From Alphaproteobacteria bacterium (lineage in GTDB: Bacteria; Pseudomonadota; Alphaproteobacteria; M2410), in the NCBI GenBank assembly GCA_030614785.1, contig JAUWTJ010000040.1, forward strand, positions 1 through 36,771: DNA of 36,771 bases, in the 5' to 3' direction. The notes under the pieces are model-generated. The model saw only the letters and a list, made by a program, of their open reading frames with translations, made no database searches and was not told the origin of the DNA. Of the stretch, positions 17,776-26,577 are shown in pieces (within the stretch, counting starts at the first letter, position 1; every line of letters begins with the position of its first letter). A program made the translations under genes and the position numbers.

Positions 17776-18168
17776 GCAAACCGCGTGCAGCTTGCTGTTC
17801 AGGCCACCTTTTTGTGCGGTCAATGTCGCGCGGAACATCCCCTTTTCAAGCAGACTGGAGGCTGTTCGGTGAGCTTTCAGGTGAGTGGCATCAATCTGAA
17901 ACTGCTCGGGCACATCATGATCCGTCGCAAGGCTCGTGAAGATCCGGTCAAAGACACCCATCTCACTCCAGCGGATAAAACGGTTATAAAGGGTTTTGTG
18001 CGGACCATATTCCTTCGGAGCGTCACGCCACTGAAGGCCACGTTTCAACACATAAATAATGCCGCTGATCACTTTTAGATCATCAACTCGAAGGACGCCA
18101 TGTGGCTTGGGGAAACAGGGTTCAATGCGTTCCAGCTGATCGGAAGTCAGGTAGAACAGGCCATTCAT
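17749..18168 (-). pseudogene. Truncated IS5-family transposase
   Basis: The frame of 139 codons contains YLTSDQLERIEPCFPKPHG, then LKRGLQWRDAPKEYGPHKTL (the DUF4096-type N-terminal domain), RWSEMGVFDRIF, and the first catalytic Asp region FQIDATHLKAHRTASSLL, ending GGLNSKLHAVCDGQ. About half of a usual transposase is missing, with the later catalytic Asp and Glu. The last few codons already belong to the joined glycosyltransferase DNA. Not functional. Confidence 0.85.
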
Positions 18169-18247
18169 CAGAAGAGAATCCTTTTCCTAAATGAATCACA
18201 GCTGAAACCCTTTTGGGAATCCTCAAAATTAATAGGTCCTGACCCTA
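17771..18247 (-). mobile_element. IS5-family insertion sequence remnant
   Basis: The left part of an IS5-family element is present. Its probable terminal repeat (minus strand AGGGTCAGGACC, 18247-18236) is followed by a short leader with AAAGGA and the first half of the transposase. The rest of the element, including the second end, is gone; the break near 17771 runs straight into the glycosyltransferase fragment. I found no second copy of the terminal sequence in the window, so the element is immobile as it stands. The terminal repeat assignment is by position and resemblance only. Confidence 0.75.
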
Positions 18248-18249
18248 GA

Positions 18250-19029
18250 ACGCACCTCTCATCATCACAGGTTCGTCCACCGACGGCGAAATGAGAGTTC
18301 GCTGCAGCAATGCTGCTATCTGCAAAGGAATGCCGTTTCCATTGCTGTCAATCACCCCAAAATCGCCTTCATTTTCCCGACGGTTTTCCCGGTCAAACTT
18401 ACCTCTGTCCAAATATTGCCATCACGGATCTTGAGACTCACCGCGCATCGCCAACAATCTCGATAAACTATATGTAGGCCAGATGGAATGAAGTGCCCTC
18501 ACTAAGGGTCTCAAGGCCATCGACCGAGCTATCAGCGCTGGAGAGGAGGCACTGCAGCTTCATGAGTTTAAGGCATGATGGAGCAGTCAATGTTCTCCCG
18601 CCTTGCAGATGTTGTATCAGTTCGGTTGAGGAGACTACTCTTGAAAGACTCTATCGACTGACAAAATCCACTCAGCTCTTCCGCCTCAATACGTTCAAAC
18701 ATTGAGGGCGTTGTCGAGCCAAACGGCGGATCGCTTGAAGTTGTTGTCAAGACTATCGCTGCACGTCATGAATTTGAAATACTTTACTGTCGGGTCTCGC
18801 GAAATGTGGCCATACCTTTCACCATGCCCCCTTGCATTCTCTCTTGTATTTGGCCCCCAATTCTGGTTAAACCCCACTTCCTGTGATGGCGGTCCTTTTT
18901 CGCCTCGGGTTTTCCTGAGGTTTCGGCGCTTTATGTGCAAGCGGCGAGGAAAAGCGAACCATCGTTTGGGCCGGCGAATGAGCGCCGCGTCCACGCGCCG
19001 CTGTCACTTTGATACCGAAAGGAAGAGCC
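18250..19029. other. Gene-poor, degraded stretch between the IS remnant and rpsF
   Basis: I see no convincing intact gene in these 780 bases. Weak coding-like remnants exist. On the minus strand an open stretch of 58 codons without a start (about 18246-18420) ends exactly at the IS edge. On the plus strand a frame beginning at 18576 (MMEQSMFSRLADVV) continues to about 18880 through one in-frame TGA. Neither is recognised. The last 100 bases presumably hold the rpsF promoter and leader; AGGA precedes the rpsF start. Confidence 0.5.
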
Positions 19030-19488
19030 ATGTCTCTTTACGAGCACATCTTTATTGTGCGGCAGGATGTGTCGCAACAAGCGGCCGAAGGTCTCGCTGA
19101 AACCTTCAAATCCATCATCACAGAAAACGGCGGCAAGGTCGAAAAGACCGAGTACTGGGGTATTCGCACCCTGGCCTACAAGATCCGCAAGAACCGCAAG
19201 GGTCATTATATCCTGATGAACATTGACGCGCCGCATGCTGCGGTTGCTGAAATGGAGCGGCAAATGAAATTGAACGAGGACGTGCTGCGGCTTCTGACAC
19301 TGCGCGTTGATGAGCTGGAAGAAGGCCCCTCGGCTGTTCTGGCATCACGTGGCCGCGATGATCGCCGCGGCGGGCGGGATGATCGCAAGGGCGGTGACCG
19401 CCCAAAGAGAGACTTCACGCCTCGTGATGACGCACCGCGTGTTAAAGCACCAGAGCCTGCTCCGGCAGCAGCAAAAGAGGAGGCATAG
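19030..19488 (+). CDS. rpsF: 30S ribosomal protein S6
   Basis: S6 binds the central domain of 16S rRNA as a heterodimer with S18, encoded next door. I use the ATG at 19030 (MSLYEHIFIVRQDVSQQ), with AGGA upstream; a TTG 21 bases earlier is less likely. The 152 residues have the S6 core (VEKTEYWGIRTLAYKIRKNR, HYILMNIDAP, LNEDVLRLLTLRVD). A basic Arg/Asp/Gly-rich tail with GRDDRRGGRDDRKGG follows, and then an Ala/Pro end. Such tails are usual in this class. First gene of rpsF-rpsR-rplI. Confidence 0.96.
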   Translation: MSLYEHIFIVRQDVSQQAAEGLAETFKSIITENGGKVEKTEYWGIRTLAYKIRKNRKGHYILMNIDAPHAAVAEMERQMKLNEDVLRLLTLRVDELEEGPSAVLASRGRDDRRGGRDDRKGGDRPKRDFTPRDDAPRVKAPEPAPAAAKEEA

Positions 19489-19491
19489 ATC

Positions 19492-19749
19492 ATGACAGAC
19501 AGAAAACCATCTGAAGGTGATGGCGGCCGCCGTCCCTTCTTCCGTCGCAGAAAGACCTGCCCGTTCTCCGGTATCAATGCACCGAAGATCGATTACAAGG
19601 ACACGCGTCTTTTGCAGCGTTACATCTCCGAACGTGGCAAGATCGTCCCGAGCCGTATCACCGCTGTTTCCGCAAAGAAGCAACGTGAACTGGCCAAGGC
19701 TATCAAGCGCGCCCGGTTCCTGGCACTCCTGCCATATCTTGTGAAATAG
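19492..19749 (+). CDS. rpsR: 30S ribosomal protein S18
   Basis: An 85-residue basic protein with the S18 pattern [20 protein letters not shown], then [20 protein letters not shown] and the end [14 protein letters not shown]. It pairs with S6 in the platform of the 30S subunit. It begins three bases after the rpsF stop, with GAGG just upstream inside rpsF, so coupling is likely. Confidence 0.97.
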   Translation: MTDRKPSEGDGGRRPFFRRRKTCPFSGINAPKIDYKDTRLLQRYISERGKIVPSRITAVSAKKQRELAKAIKRARFLALLPYLVK

Positions 19750-19760
19750 GGAGAACAGCC

Positions 19761-20399
19761 ATGGAAATCGTACTTCTCGAACGCATTGCCAAGCTTGGGC
19801 AGATGGGCGACGTCGTCAAGGTCAAGGACGGTTACGCGCGTAACTTCCTTTTGCCGCAAGGCAAGGCCCTCAGAGCCAACGAACGCAACTTGAAAATCTT
19901 TGAAACGCAGAAAGCGCAGATTGAGACGAAGAACCTTGAAGCCAAAGGGGAAGCTGAAAAGGTCGGCGAAAAGCTTGCCGGACAGACCTTTATCGTCATC
20001 CGTCAGGCTGGCGAAACCGGCCACCTTTATGGTTCGGTGTCGACTCGCGACATCGCAGAGGCAGCAACAGACGGCGGCTTCACGATCACCAAGGATCAGG
20101 TCGAGCTTTTTGCGCCAATCAAGACAACCGGTCTCAACGAAGCCACCATTCGGCTTCATCCGGAAGTCAGTGTGACAATCACCATGAACGTCGCACGGAC
20201 CGAAGATGAAGCGGCCCGTCAGGCACGCGGCGAGGACGTCAATATTGACCTCTCCGACGAAGAGCAGGACGTTCTGGCCATGGCCGAGGAAGTCTTCGAA
20301 AGTGAAGAGCTGGCGCAGGAAGCCGCTGCCGATCTTTCGGATGAGGGCGCTTCAGACAAGGAAGCCCCGGCCGACGAAGAAGAAAAATCCAACGCCTGA
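19761..20399 (+). CDS. rplI: 50S ribosomal protein L9
   Basis: L9 binds 23S rRNA near the L1 stalk and helps hold reading frame. The N-terminal domain is standard ([32 protein letters not shown], split by the usual Gly-rich turns), followed by the long helix and the C-terminal domain ([15 protein letters not shown]). From about residue 150 there is a very acidic tail of some 60 residues rich in Glu, Asp and Ala, giving 212 residues against about 150 in E. coli. GGGAG precedes the start, and a terminator follows 23 bp after the stop. Confidence 0.96.
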   Translation: MEIVLLERIAKLGQMGDVVKVKDGYARNFLLPQGKALRANERNLKIFETQKAQIETKNLEAKGEAEKVGEKLAGQTFIVIRQAGETGHLYGSVSTRDIAEAATDGGFTITKDQVELFAPIKTTGLNEATIRLHPEVSVTITMNVARTEDEAARQARGEDVNIDLSDEEQDVLAMAEEVFESEELAQEAAADLSDEGASDKEAPADEEEKSNA

Positions 20400-20422
20400 T
20401 TTCGGTTTGGACATACAATATG

Positions 20423-20458
20423 AAAGGGCGGCTCCAATCGGGCCGCCCTTTCTTCTTT
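20423..20458 (+). terminator. Rho-independent terminator after rplI
   Basis: AAAGGGCGGC (20423-20432) pairs perfectly with GCCGCCCTTT (20442-20451) around a nine-base loop and runs into TTTCTTCTTT. It closes rpsF-rpsR-rplI. Confidence 0.9.
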
Positions 20459-20504
20459 AAGGTGCCCTCATGCGAAATTGCACTTACCCCCAATGTTCCC
20501 AGGC

Positions 20505-20513
20505 TGTGGATAA
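20505..20513 (-). promoter_or_regulatory. Exact DnaA box upstream of dnaB
   Basis: TGTGGATAA on the plus strand is TTATCCACA on the minus strand, the strict DnaA consensus. It lies 74 bases before the dnaB start, in the 128-bp gap after the rplI terminator. A poorer look-alike, TGTGGGTAG, follows at 20520-20528. The location suggests DnaA control of dnaB; one box alone does not make an origin. Confidence 0.55.
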
Positions 20514-20586
20514 GTCTTTTGTGGGTAGACTGGTAACTGATTCGATTTGAGTATTGTTCCCGACGAATCACACGTAGACAAAGCCC

Positions 20587-22272
20587 ATGACAACAGAATA
20601 TCCAGATAGCGATCTCATCCCTGACGGCCCTCATGCCGGCCTCTCTGACGTGCCGCCCGATGTTCCCCATGATGGGCCTTATGACGGGCCGCATGATATG
20701 GAGGCAGGCCGGGGGGGTGCAGGCGAGCCGATTATGCCGCTTGAAGGACCGATCATCGGTGACTATGACGCCGCGCCGCAAAATGGTGCTGACAATGGCG
20801 GGGACTATGGCGGGCGCATCGCGCCTTGTAACATTGAGGCCGAGCAAGCGGTGCTGGGCGCGCTTTTGCTGCAGAACGAAACCTATTTTCGCCTCTCGGC
20901 CTTTCTCAAGGCGGACCACTTTTATGAGCCGCTCCACGCGCGGCTTTACTCCGCCATGGAAGACCTCATCGCATCCGGACGGGTCGCCGATCCGGTGACC
21001 CTGAAGCCACGGTTTGAGGATGACGAAGATATGGCCGAGGTTGGCGGGATCGGCTATCTGGCCAATCTGGCGAGCGCCTCGATCAGCCTGATGAACGCGG
21101 TTGATTATGGCCGGGCGATCTTCGACATGGCGATCCGCCGCGGCCTCATTCATATCGGCGAGGAGATGGTCTCAAACGCCTTTGATGCCAATGCGGACCA
21201 TGAGCCCAGGGACCAGATCGAAGCGTCCGAAGCATCGCTCTATTCGCTGGCCGAGGCTGGCCAGGCTGAAGGCGGCTTTGTTGATTTCTCCAAAGCGATC
21301 AAGGAAAGCCTCGACATGACCACCGCCGCCTATCAGCGCGGTAGCCGTCTGTCGGGACTGTCCACGGGCCTGCGGGATCTCGATGCCAAACTTGGCGGCC
21401 TGCAATCGTCGGACCTCGTCATCCTTGCCGCGCGTCCTGCCATGGGGAAATCGGCGCTATCGTGTAACATCGCCTTCAATGTCGCCAGGGCCTATCGCCG
21501 CGGCAAGAACGAAGATGGCGAGGATGTTGTCACAGATGGCGCCGCAGTTGGCATCTTCTCTCTGGAAATGTCTTCCGAGCAGCTTGCCACCCGTCTGATT
21601 GCCGAGGAAAGCGGCGTGCCGTCAAACCAGATCAGGCGCGGCCAGATTGATGAGAGCGAATTCCGGCGCATTCAGAAAACCGTGCAGGTTATTGAAAGTA
21701 TTCCACTTTTCATCGATGACACTGGCGGTATCTCCATCGCCCAGCTGACCGCCCGCGCCCGCCGCCTTAAACGGAACCATGGCATTGGCCTGTTGATTAT
21801 CGACTATATCCAACTGATTGCCGGATCGGGCAAAGCCAGCGACAACCGGGTCCAGGAAATCACCCAGATCACTATGGGCCTGAAGGCCCTTGCCAAGGAA
21901 CTGAACATTCCGATCATCGGCCTCGCCCAGCTTTCCCGGCAAGTTGAAAACCGCGAAGACAAGAGACCCATGCTGTCTGATCTCAGGGAATCCGGATCGA
22001 TCGAGCAAGACGCAGACGTCGTCATGTTTATCTACCGCGAGGAATACTACCGCGAAAGAGATATCGCTGCCGCAACAGCCAGCGGTGACCAACTCAAAAT
22101 CGATCAGGCGCAGCAACTGGGCGCCGATATTCACAACAAGGCAGAAGTCATTATTGCCAAGCAAAGACATGGCCCGACAGGCACTGTCCACCTTCACTTC
22201 CAGGGCGAACTCACCAAATTCTCCGATCTGGCGCAAGACGGTCACTACGATCCGAGCAATCTGGAAAGATAG
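20587..22272 (+). CDS. dnaB: Replicative DNA helicase DnaB
   Basis: DnaB is the hexameric helicase that unwinds DNA at the fork. The N-terminal primase-binding domain begins near residue 78 (IAPCNIEAEQAVLGALLLQN). The RecA-like domain has SDLVILAARPAMGKSAL (Walker A), LIIDYIQLI (Walker B), and LSRQVENREDKRPMLSDLRESGSIEQDAD with the arginine finger region. In front lies an unusual 77-residue extension rich in Asp, Pro, Gly and His, with repeats such as DVPHDGPYDGPHD. The ATG at 20587 lacks a good ribosome binding site, so an internal start such as ATG 20698 is possible. No intein is seen. Confidence 0.95.
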   Translation: MTTEYPDSDLIPDGPHAGLSDVPPDVPHDGPYDGPHDMEAGRGGAGEPIMPLEGPIIGDYDAAPQNGADNGGDYGGRIAPCNIEAEQAVLGALLLQNETYFRLSAFLKADHFYEPLHARLYSAMEDLIASGRVADPVTLKPRFEDDEDMAEVGGIGYLANLASASISLMNAVDYGRAIFDMAIRRGLIHIGEEMVSNAFDANADHEPRDQIEASEASLYSLAEAGQAEGGFVDFSKAIKESLDMTTAAYQRGSRLSGLSTGLRDLDAKLGGLQSSDLVILAARPAMGKSALSCNIAFNVARAYRRGKNEDGEDVVTDGAAVGIFSLEMSSEQLATRLIAEESGVPSNQIRRGQIDESEFRRIQKTVQVIESIPLFIDDTGGISIAQLTARARRLKRNHGIGLLIIDYIQLIAGSGKASDNRVQEITQITMGLKALAKELNIPIIGLAQLSRQVENREDKRPMLSDLRESGSIEQDADVVMFIYREEYYRERDIAAATASGDQLKIDQAQQLGADIHNKAEVIIAKQRHGPTGTVHLHFQGELTKFSDLAQDGHYDPSNLER

Positions 22273-22291
22273 TCAAAAGGATAGCCGCTGC

Positions 22292-23461
22292 GTGTCACCC
22301 TTTTCTCGAGACCTGATTGATCTTCCTGCGAGCGACGGACGGCCGGTTCTGACCATCGATCTGGCGGCCGTGCAGGCAAACTGGCGCTTGGTCCGCAACA
22401 GTGCCCACGGCGCAAGAACCGCCGGGGTCGTCAAGGCAGATGGCTACGGATGCGATGCCATCCACGTTGCCCGGGCGCTGAAGGTTGCCGGATGCGATCT
22501 TCTGTTTGTTGCGAGCGCCGACGAGGGGCGCGCCTTGCGCCAGGACCCACAACTGGACGACATCGCAGTGTGCATCTTCTATGGATGCATGAAAGGTGAT
22601 GAACTTGATTTTAAAAACAACAGGTTGATCCCGGTTCATAACTCTCTGGATGATTATGAGAGGTGGAAACCTTTCTGGTTTGACGGGCCCGATCCGGCTG
22701 GGTTCGCGCTTCATATCGACACCGGCATGAACCGCCTGGGGATGAGCGCCGATGATGCCGCCGCCATCGCCGCTGACCCTGATTTCAGATCCGCGCCAAT
22801 CGTCTTTGCCATGAGCCATCTTGCTTCGGCCAATACTCCACAAAGTCCTCAAAACGACGAACAAAGGAGAGCCTTCGCGGCGGCAGCCAGCGGACTGAAG
22901 ACCGTTCATCCCGGCCTGCCCCTCAGTCTGGCCAATTCCGCCGGGGTGTTTCTGGGCGCTGATTACTGCCTCGACATAGTTCGGCCCGGTATCGCGCTTT
23001 ATGGCGGGCAGCCGATTTCGGCAAAACCGTTACCTCTCGAGCCCGTGGTCCAGCTCCATGCGCCAATTCTTCAGGTACACCACGTTGGACCGGGCGAGAC
23101 CGTGGGGTATGGCGGGACGCATACGACTGCCCGGAAAAGCCGGATTGCCACCCTGCCCCTTGGCTATGCAGATGGCATTTTGAGAGCCGCCGGCAATCAA
23201 GGATTTGGCATCTTAAGCGGTGCGAAAGTCCCCATGGTCGGGCGCATTTCCATGGATCTCACAACCGTCGATGTCACCGACGTGCCCGAAAGCGATGCGC
23301 AGCCTGGCTCTTATGTCGAAATTCTGGGGAAAAATGTCACAATTGACCAATTAGGTGCAGCTTCAGGTTCATTTGGATATGAGATATTAACCGGTCTGGG
23401 CAATAGATACAGGTGGCGACATATTAACCAGCCGGATCCGGGTCCTTCTGCGGGGAGGTAG
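22292..23461 (+). CDS. alr: Alanine racemase
   Basis: Alr is a PLP enzyme that makes D-alanine for peptidoglycan. A GTG at 22292, 20 bases after the dnaB stop and with AAAAGG about 11 bases upstream, gives 389 residues. No nearer start fits better. The PLP lysine is in VVKADGYGCDA. Other signatures are HIDTGMNRLGM, ANSAGVFLG and RPGIALYGGQP, the catalytic Tyr in GETVGYGGTH, GRISMDLTTVDVTDVP, and a C-terminal EILTGLGNRYRWRHI. It is transcribed with dnaB. Confidence 0.94.
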   Translation: MSPFSRDLIDLPASDGRPVLTIDLAAVQANWRLVRNSAHGARTAGVVKADGYGCDAIHVARALKVAGCDLLFVASADEGRALRQDPQLDDIAVCIFYGCMKGDELDFKNNRLIPVHNSLDDYERWKPFWFDGPDPAGFALHIDTGMNRLGMSADDAAAIAADPDFRSAPIVFAMSHLASANTPQSPQNDEQRRAFAAAASGLKTVHPGLPLSLANSAGVFLGADYCLDIVRPGIALYGGQPISAKPLPLEPVVQLHAPILQVHHVGPGETVGYGGTHTTARKSRIATLPLGYADGILRAAGNQGFGILSGAKVPMVGRISMDLTTVDVTDVPESDAQPGSYVEILGKNVTIDQLGAASGSFGYEILTGLGNRYRWRHINQPDPGPSAGR

Positions 23462-23506
23462 ATATCACACCTGGGTGCGGACGGCATTTCAGGGGTAAGC
23501 CACGAG

Positions 23507-24322
23507 ATGGCAGCGGAGAGAACCACAAAGATTCCCGGGGCAAGATCCCGGATTAATTTCGTCGGCGCGATTGGTGCCGGCTGGATCTATTTGATGGCCC
23601 TGATCGGGCGTGTTTCGATCTTCACCTTCAAGTCTGTGAGCCATTGCTTTCGTCCACCATGGTATCCTTCCCAGGTTGCTGCCCAGATCCTGCGGATCGG
23701 CTATTTCTCCCTGCCTGTCGTAGCCCTGACGACGGTCTTTACCGGCGGAGCCCTCGCGCTTCAAATCTATCTCGGCGGCGACCGGTTCGGCGCAGAAGGC
23801 TTTGTGCCCAATATCGTTGCGCTCGGCATCACTCGTGAGCTCGGGCCAGTGCTCGCCGGTCTCATGGTCGCAGGACGCGTCAGCGCCGCTATTGCGGCTG
23901 AACTGGGCACCATGCGGGTCACGGAACAGATTGACGCCCTTTCGACACTGTCGACCAATCCGTTCAAATACCTCATCGCGCCGCGCATCATTGCTGCCGT
24001 GCTGACCCTGCCGTTCCTCGTCCTCGTTGGCGATGTAATTGGCATTATGGGGGGCTATCTCGCCGGGGTTTATTCGCTGGGGTTCAACCCCACCGTCTAT
24101 ATCGTCAACACGGTTGAATTTATCACCGTTGGAGATGTGACCTCGGGCCTCTGGAAATCAACTGTCTTCGGCTTCATCGTCGCGGTCATGGGCTGTTACA
24201 ACGGCTTCTACTCAAAGGGCGGCGCGCTCGGCGTCGGGACCGCGACAACAAATGCTGTGGTGTGGTCCTCGGTCCTGATCCTCACCGCCAATTTCATTCT
24301 CACCTCCCTCCTGTTTAGCTGA
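23507..24322 (+). CDS. mlaE: MlaE-family ABC transporter permease
   Basis: The 271-residue membrane protein matches the MlaE permease family that moves phospholipid between inner and outer membranes. Visible hallmarks are FTGGALALQIYLGGDRFGAE, GITRELGPVLAGLMVAGRVS and the coupling region AAELGTMRVTEQIDAL. Five or so hydrophobic segments follow, ending in a TNAVVWSSVLILTANFIL stretch. It is followed 14 bases later by its ATPase. Neither the MCE protein MlaD nor MlaB/MlaC is adjacent, so substrate and partners are not certain. Confidence 0.9.
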   Translation: MAAERTTKIPGARSRINFVGAIGAGWIYLMALIGRVSIFTFKSVSHCFRPPWYPSQVAAQILRIGYFSLPVVALTTVFTGGALALQIYLGGDRFGAEGFVPNIVALGITRELGPVLAGLMVAGRVSAAIAAELGTMRVTEQIDALSTLSTNPFKYLIAPRIIAAVLTLPFLVLVGDVIGIMGGYLAGVYSLGFNPTVYIVNTVEFITVGDVTSGLWKSTVFGFIVAVMGCYNGFYSKGGALGVGTATTNAVVWSSVLILTANFILTSLLFS

Positions 24323-24336
24323 GGGCAAAACGCATC

Positions 24337-25122
24337 ATGACAACCACGCCGATGATCGAACTGAAGAATGTCCACAAGAAGTTTGGCGACAAGACTGTCC
24401 TGAACGGCCTCGACCTCGTCGTTCCCCGGGGCTCATCTCTTGTCGTCATCGGCGGATCGGGCACCGGCAAGTCGGTTATGCTGAAGTGTATTCTGGGGCT
24501 CATCAAACCCGACCATGGCTCAATCAAGATCGACGGCAAGGAAATCACAAGGCTGGGCAGCACAAAACGTGACGAGCTGATGGCCCGCTTCGGCATGCTG
24601 TTTCAGGGGGCGGCTCTCTTCGACAGTGTAAGAGTCTGGGAAAACGTTGCCTTTGGCCTCCAGCAAGGCCCGAAGAATCGACGCGTCAGCCACAGACAGG
24701 CAAAAGACATCGCCATAGAAAACCTGGCGCGGGTTGGCCTCAGCCCTGAAGTTGGTGAGCTTCACCCCTCCGAGCTTTCCGGCGGCATGCAAAAGCGCGT
24801 TGGCCTCGCCCGGGCCATCGCAACCTCCCCCGAAATCATCTTCTTTGATGAGCCGACAACCGGCCTTGATCCGATTATGGGCGATGTCATTGATGATCTG
24901 ATCGTCAAATGTGTCCAGGAACTGGGCGCGACGACCCTTTCGATCACCCATGACATGGCGTCCGCTCGCAAGATTGCCGATACCATTGCCATGATCTACA
25001 AGGGCCGAATTGTTTGGACGGGGCCAGCCGACTCAATCGATAATAGCGGCAATGCTATGGTCGATCAGTTTGTGAACGGCCGGGCCGAGGGCCCGATTCA
25101 AATGGAAATCCTCAGGTCGTAA
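24337..25122 (+). CDS. mlaF: MlaF-family ABC transporter ATPase
   Basis: Cytoplasmic ATPase partner of the MlaE-type permease. In its 261 residues are Walker A (GGSGTGKSVMLKCILGL), the Q-loop (FGMLFQGAALFDSV), the MlaF-type signature LSGGMQKRVGLARAIA, Walker B with DEPTTGLDPIMG, and the H-loop (SITHDMASAR). GAGGG lies about 11 bases upstream. An mlaD gene would usually come next, but radA follows after 32 bp instead. Confidence 0.92.
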   Translation: MTTTPMIELKNVHKKFGDKTVLNGLDLVVPRGSSLVVIGGSGTGKSVMLKCILGLIKPDHGSIKIDGKEITRLGSTKRDELMARFGMLFQGAALFDSVRVWENVAFGLQQGPKNRRVSHRQAKDIAIENLARVGLSPEVGELHPSELSGGMQKRVGLARAIATSPEIIFFDEPTTGLDPIMGDVIDDLIVKCVQELGATTLSITHDMASARKIADTIAMIYKGRIVWTGPADSIDNSGNAMVDQFVNGRAEGPIQMEILRS

Positions 25123-25154
25123 GCGACCTCTCGATAAAACTGAAGAAGCAAAAC

Positions 25155-26576
25155 ATGGCCAGGCAATCGGCGGAATATGTCTGTCAGTCCTGCGGCGCCG
25201 CTCATGGTCAGTGGGCTGGACGGTGCGTTGCCTGTGGTGAGTGGAATTCGCTCATTGAGGAAGCCAAAGCGGGCGCGACCCACAAGGGCGCCCTGGGCTC
25301 GGTCAAGAGTGGCGGTAAGACCCGCAAGGTTGAACTCACGTCCCTTGATGCCGACCGCGAAGAACTTCCCCGACTGGTTTCCGGAATGACCGAATTTGAC
25401 CGCGTCACAGGCGGCGGGCTTGTTCCGGGCTCCGCGCTGCTGGTCGGCGGCGATCCCGGAATTGGCAAATCAACGATGTTGCTCCAGACCGCAGCGGCAA
25501 TCGCGCGCTCGGGAGGATCAGTCATCTATGTATCCGGCGAGGAGGCCGTCGCCCAGGTCGGCATGCGTGCTACGCGGTTAGGTCTGGATAAAGCGCCGGT
25601 CCAACTGGCCGCTGAAACGAATTTGCGCGACATCCTTGCCACGCTTGAAAAGGGCCCGCCGCCTGATGTCCTGATCATCGATTCCATTCAGACCATGTGG
25701 TCCGACGCGCTTGATTCTGCACCTGGTACCGTTGCCCAGGTGCGCGCCTGTTCCCAGGAGCTGGTTCGCTTTGCAAAGCGGCGCAACACCTCTGTGATCC
25801 TCGTCGGCCACGTCACCAAAGACGGCCAGATTGCCGGGCCTCGTGTGGTTGAACATATGGTCGATGCGGTGCTCTATTTTGAGGGCGAACGCGGACACCA
25901 GTACCGAATTCTGCGCGCGGTCAAAAACCGGTTCGGCGCAACTGACGAAATCGGTGTCTTTGAAATGACTGATCGCGGTCTGATGGAAGTCTCAAACCCG
26001 TCCGAACTTTTCATAACAGGGCGCGACGAGACTACTTCGGGTGCCGCGATTTTTGCCGGAATTGAAGGAACACGGCCGCTTCTGGTCGAGATCCAGGCTC
26101 TCGTTGCACCGAGCGCGCTTGGCACGCCGCGCCGCTCCGTCGTCGGTTGGGATAGCGGACGCCTCTCCATGGTGCTTGCAGTCCTCGAATCGCGATGTGG
26201 TGTCAGCCTGGGCGGCAGAGATGTTTATCTCAATGTTGCCGGGGGGTTACGGATCACCGAGCCAGCTGCTGATCTTGCGGTTGCGGCGGCCCTGATCTCT
26301 TCGGCCTTTGATCGCCCGCTGCCTCCAAATTGCATAGCGTTCGGCGAAATCTCCCTTTCCGGTGAGATCAGGCCGGTCGGGCAGAGCGACGCCAGGTTGA
26401 AGGAAGCGGAAAAACTGGGCTTTCAAACCGCCATCATGCCGCGTAGAGTTAAATCCAAGGCTTCAAAGAAAGCCTCCGGGTTAGGTGTGAATGAGATTGG
26501 GACTTTGCTAGATCTAGTCGAGCAGTTTGGCACCAGTGATCCTGTTGACCAACCTGCTGCCGCCAACGAGGGTTAA
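25155..26576 (+). CDS. radA: DNA repair protein RadA
   Basis: RadA (Sms) is a RecA-like branch-migration ATPase in recombination repair. The 473 residues show a four-cysteine zinc finger at the N-terminus (YVCQSCGAAHGQWAGRCVAC), Walker A GGDPGIGKSTML, Walker B with VLIIDSIQTMW, the RadA-specific KNRFG motif (VKNRFGATDE), and a C-terminal Lon-like domain (NVAGGLRITEPAADLAVAAA, then FGEISLSGEIRPV). The stop is one base before the cvpA start. Confidence 0.96.
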   Translation: MARQSAEYVCQSCGAAHGQWAGRCVACGEWNSLIEEAKAGATHKGALGSVKSGGKTRKVELTSLDADREELPRLVSGMTEFDRVTGGGLVPGSALLVGGDPGIGKSTMLLQTAAAIARSGGSVIYVSGEEAVAQVGMRATRLGLDKAPVQLAAETNLRDILATLEKGPPPDVLIIDSIQTMWSDALDSAPGTVAQVRACSQELVRFAKRRNTSVILVGHVTKDGQIAGPRVVEHMVDAVLYFEGERGHQYRILRAVKNRFGATDEIGVFEMTDRGLMEVSNPSELFITGRDETTSGAAIFAGIEGTRPLLVEIQALVAPSALGTPRRSVVGWDSGRLSMVLAVLESRCGVSLGGRDVYLNVAGGLRITEPAADLAVAAALISSAFDRPLPPNCIAFGEISLSGEIRPVGQSDARLKEAEKLGFQTAIMPRRVKSKASKKASGLGVNEIGTLLDLVEQFGTSDPVDQPAAANEG

Positions 26577-26577
26577 A

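Noticed and set aside
17749-18247. Complete, active insertion sequence
   Set aside because: Only the first half of the transposase and one terminal sequence are present.
20455-20586. Origin of replication at the DnaA box
   Set aside because: There is one exact box only, no cluster of boxes and no clear AT-rich unwinding region; promoter control is a simpler explanation.
20239-21153. 304-codon minus-strand frame opposite rplI and dnaB
   Set aside because: It runs through the rplI terminator and the dnaB promoter in antisense; no motif supports it.
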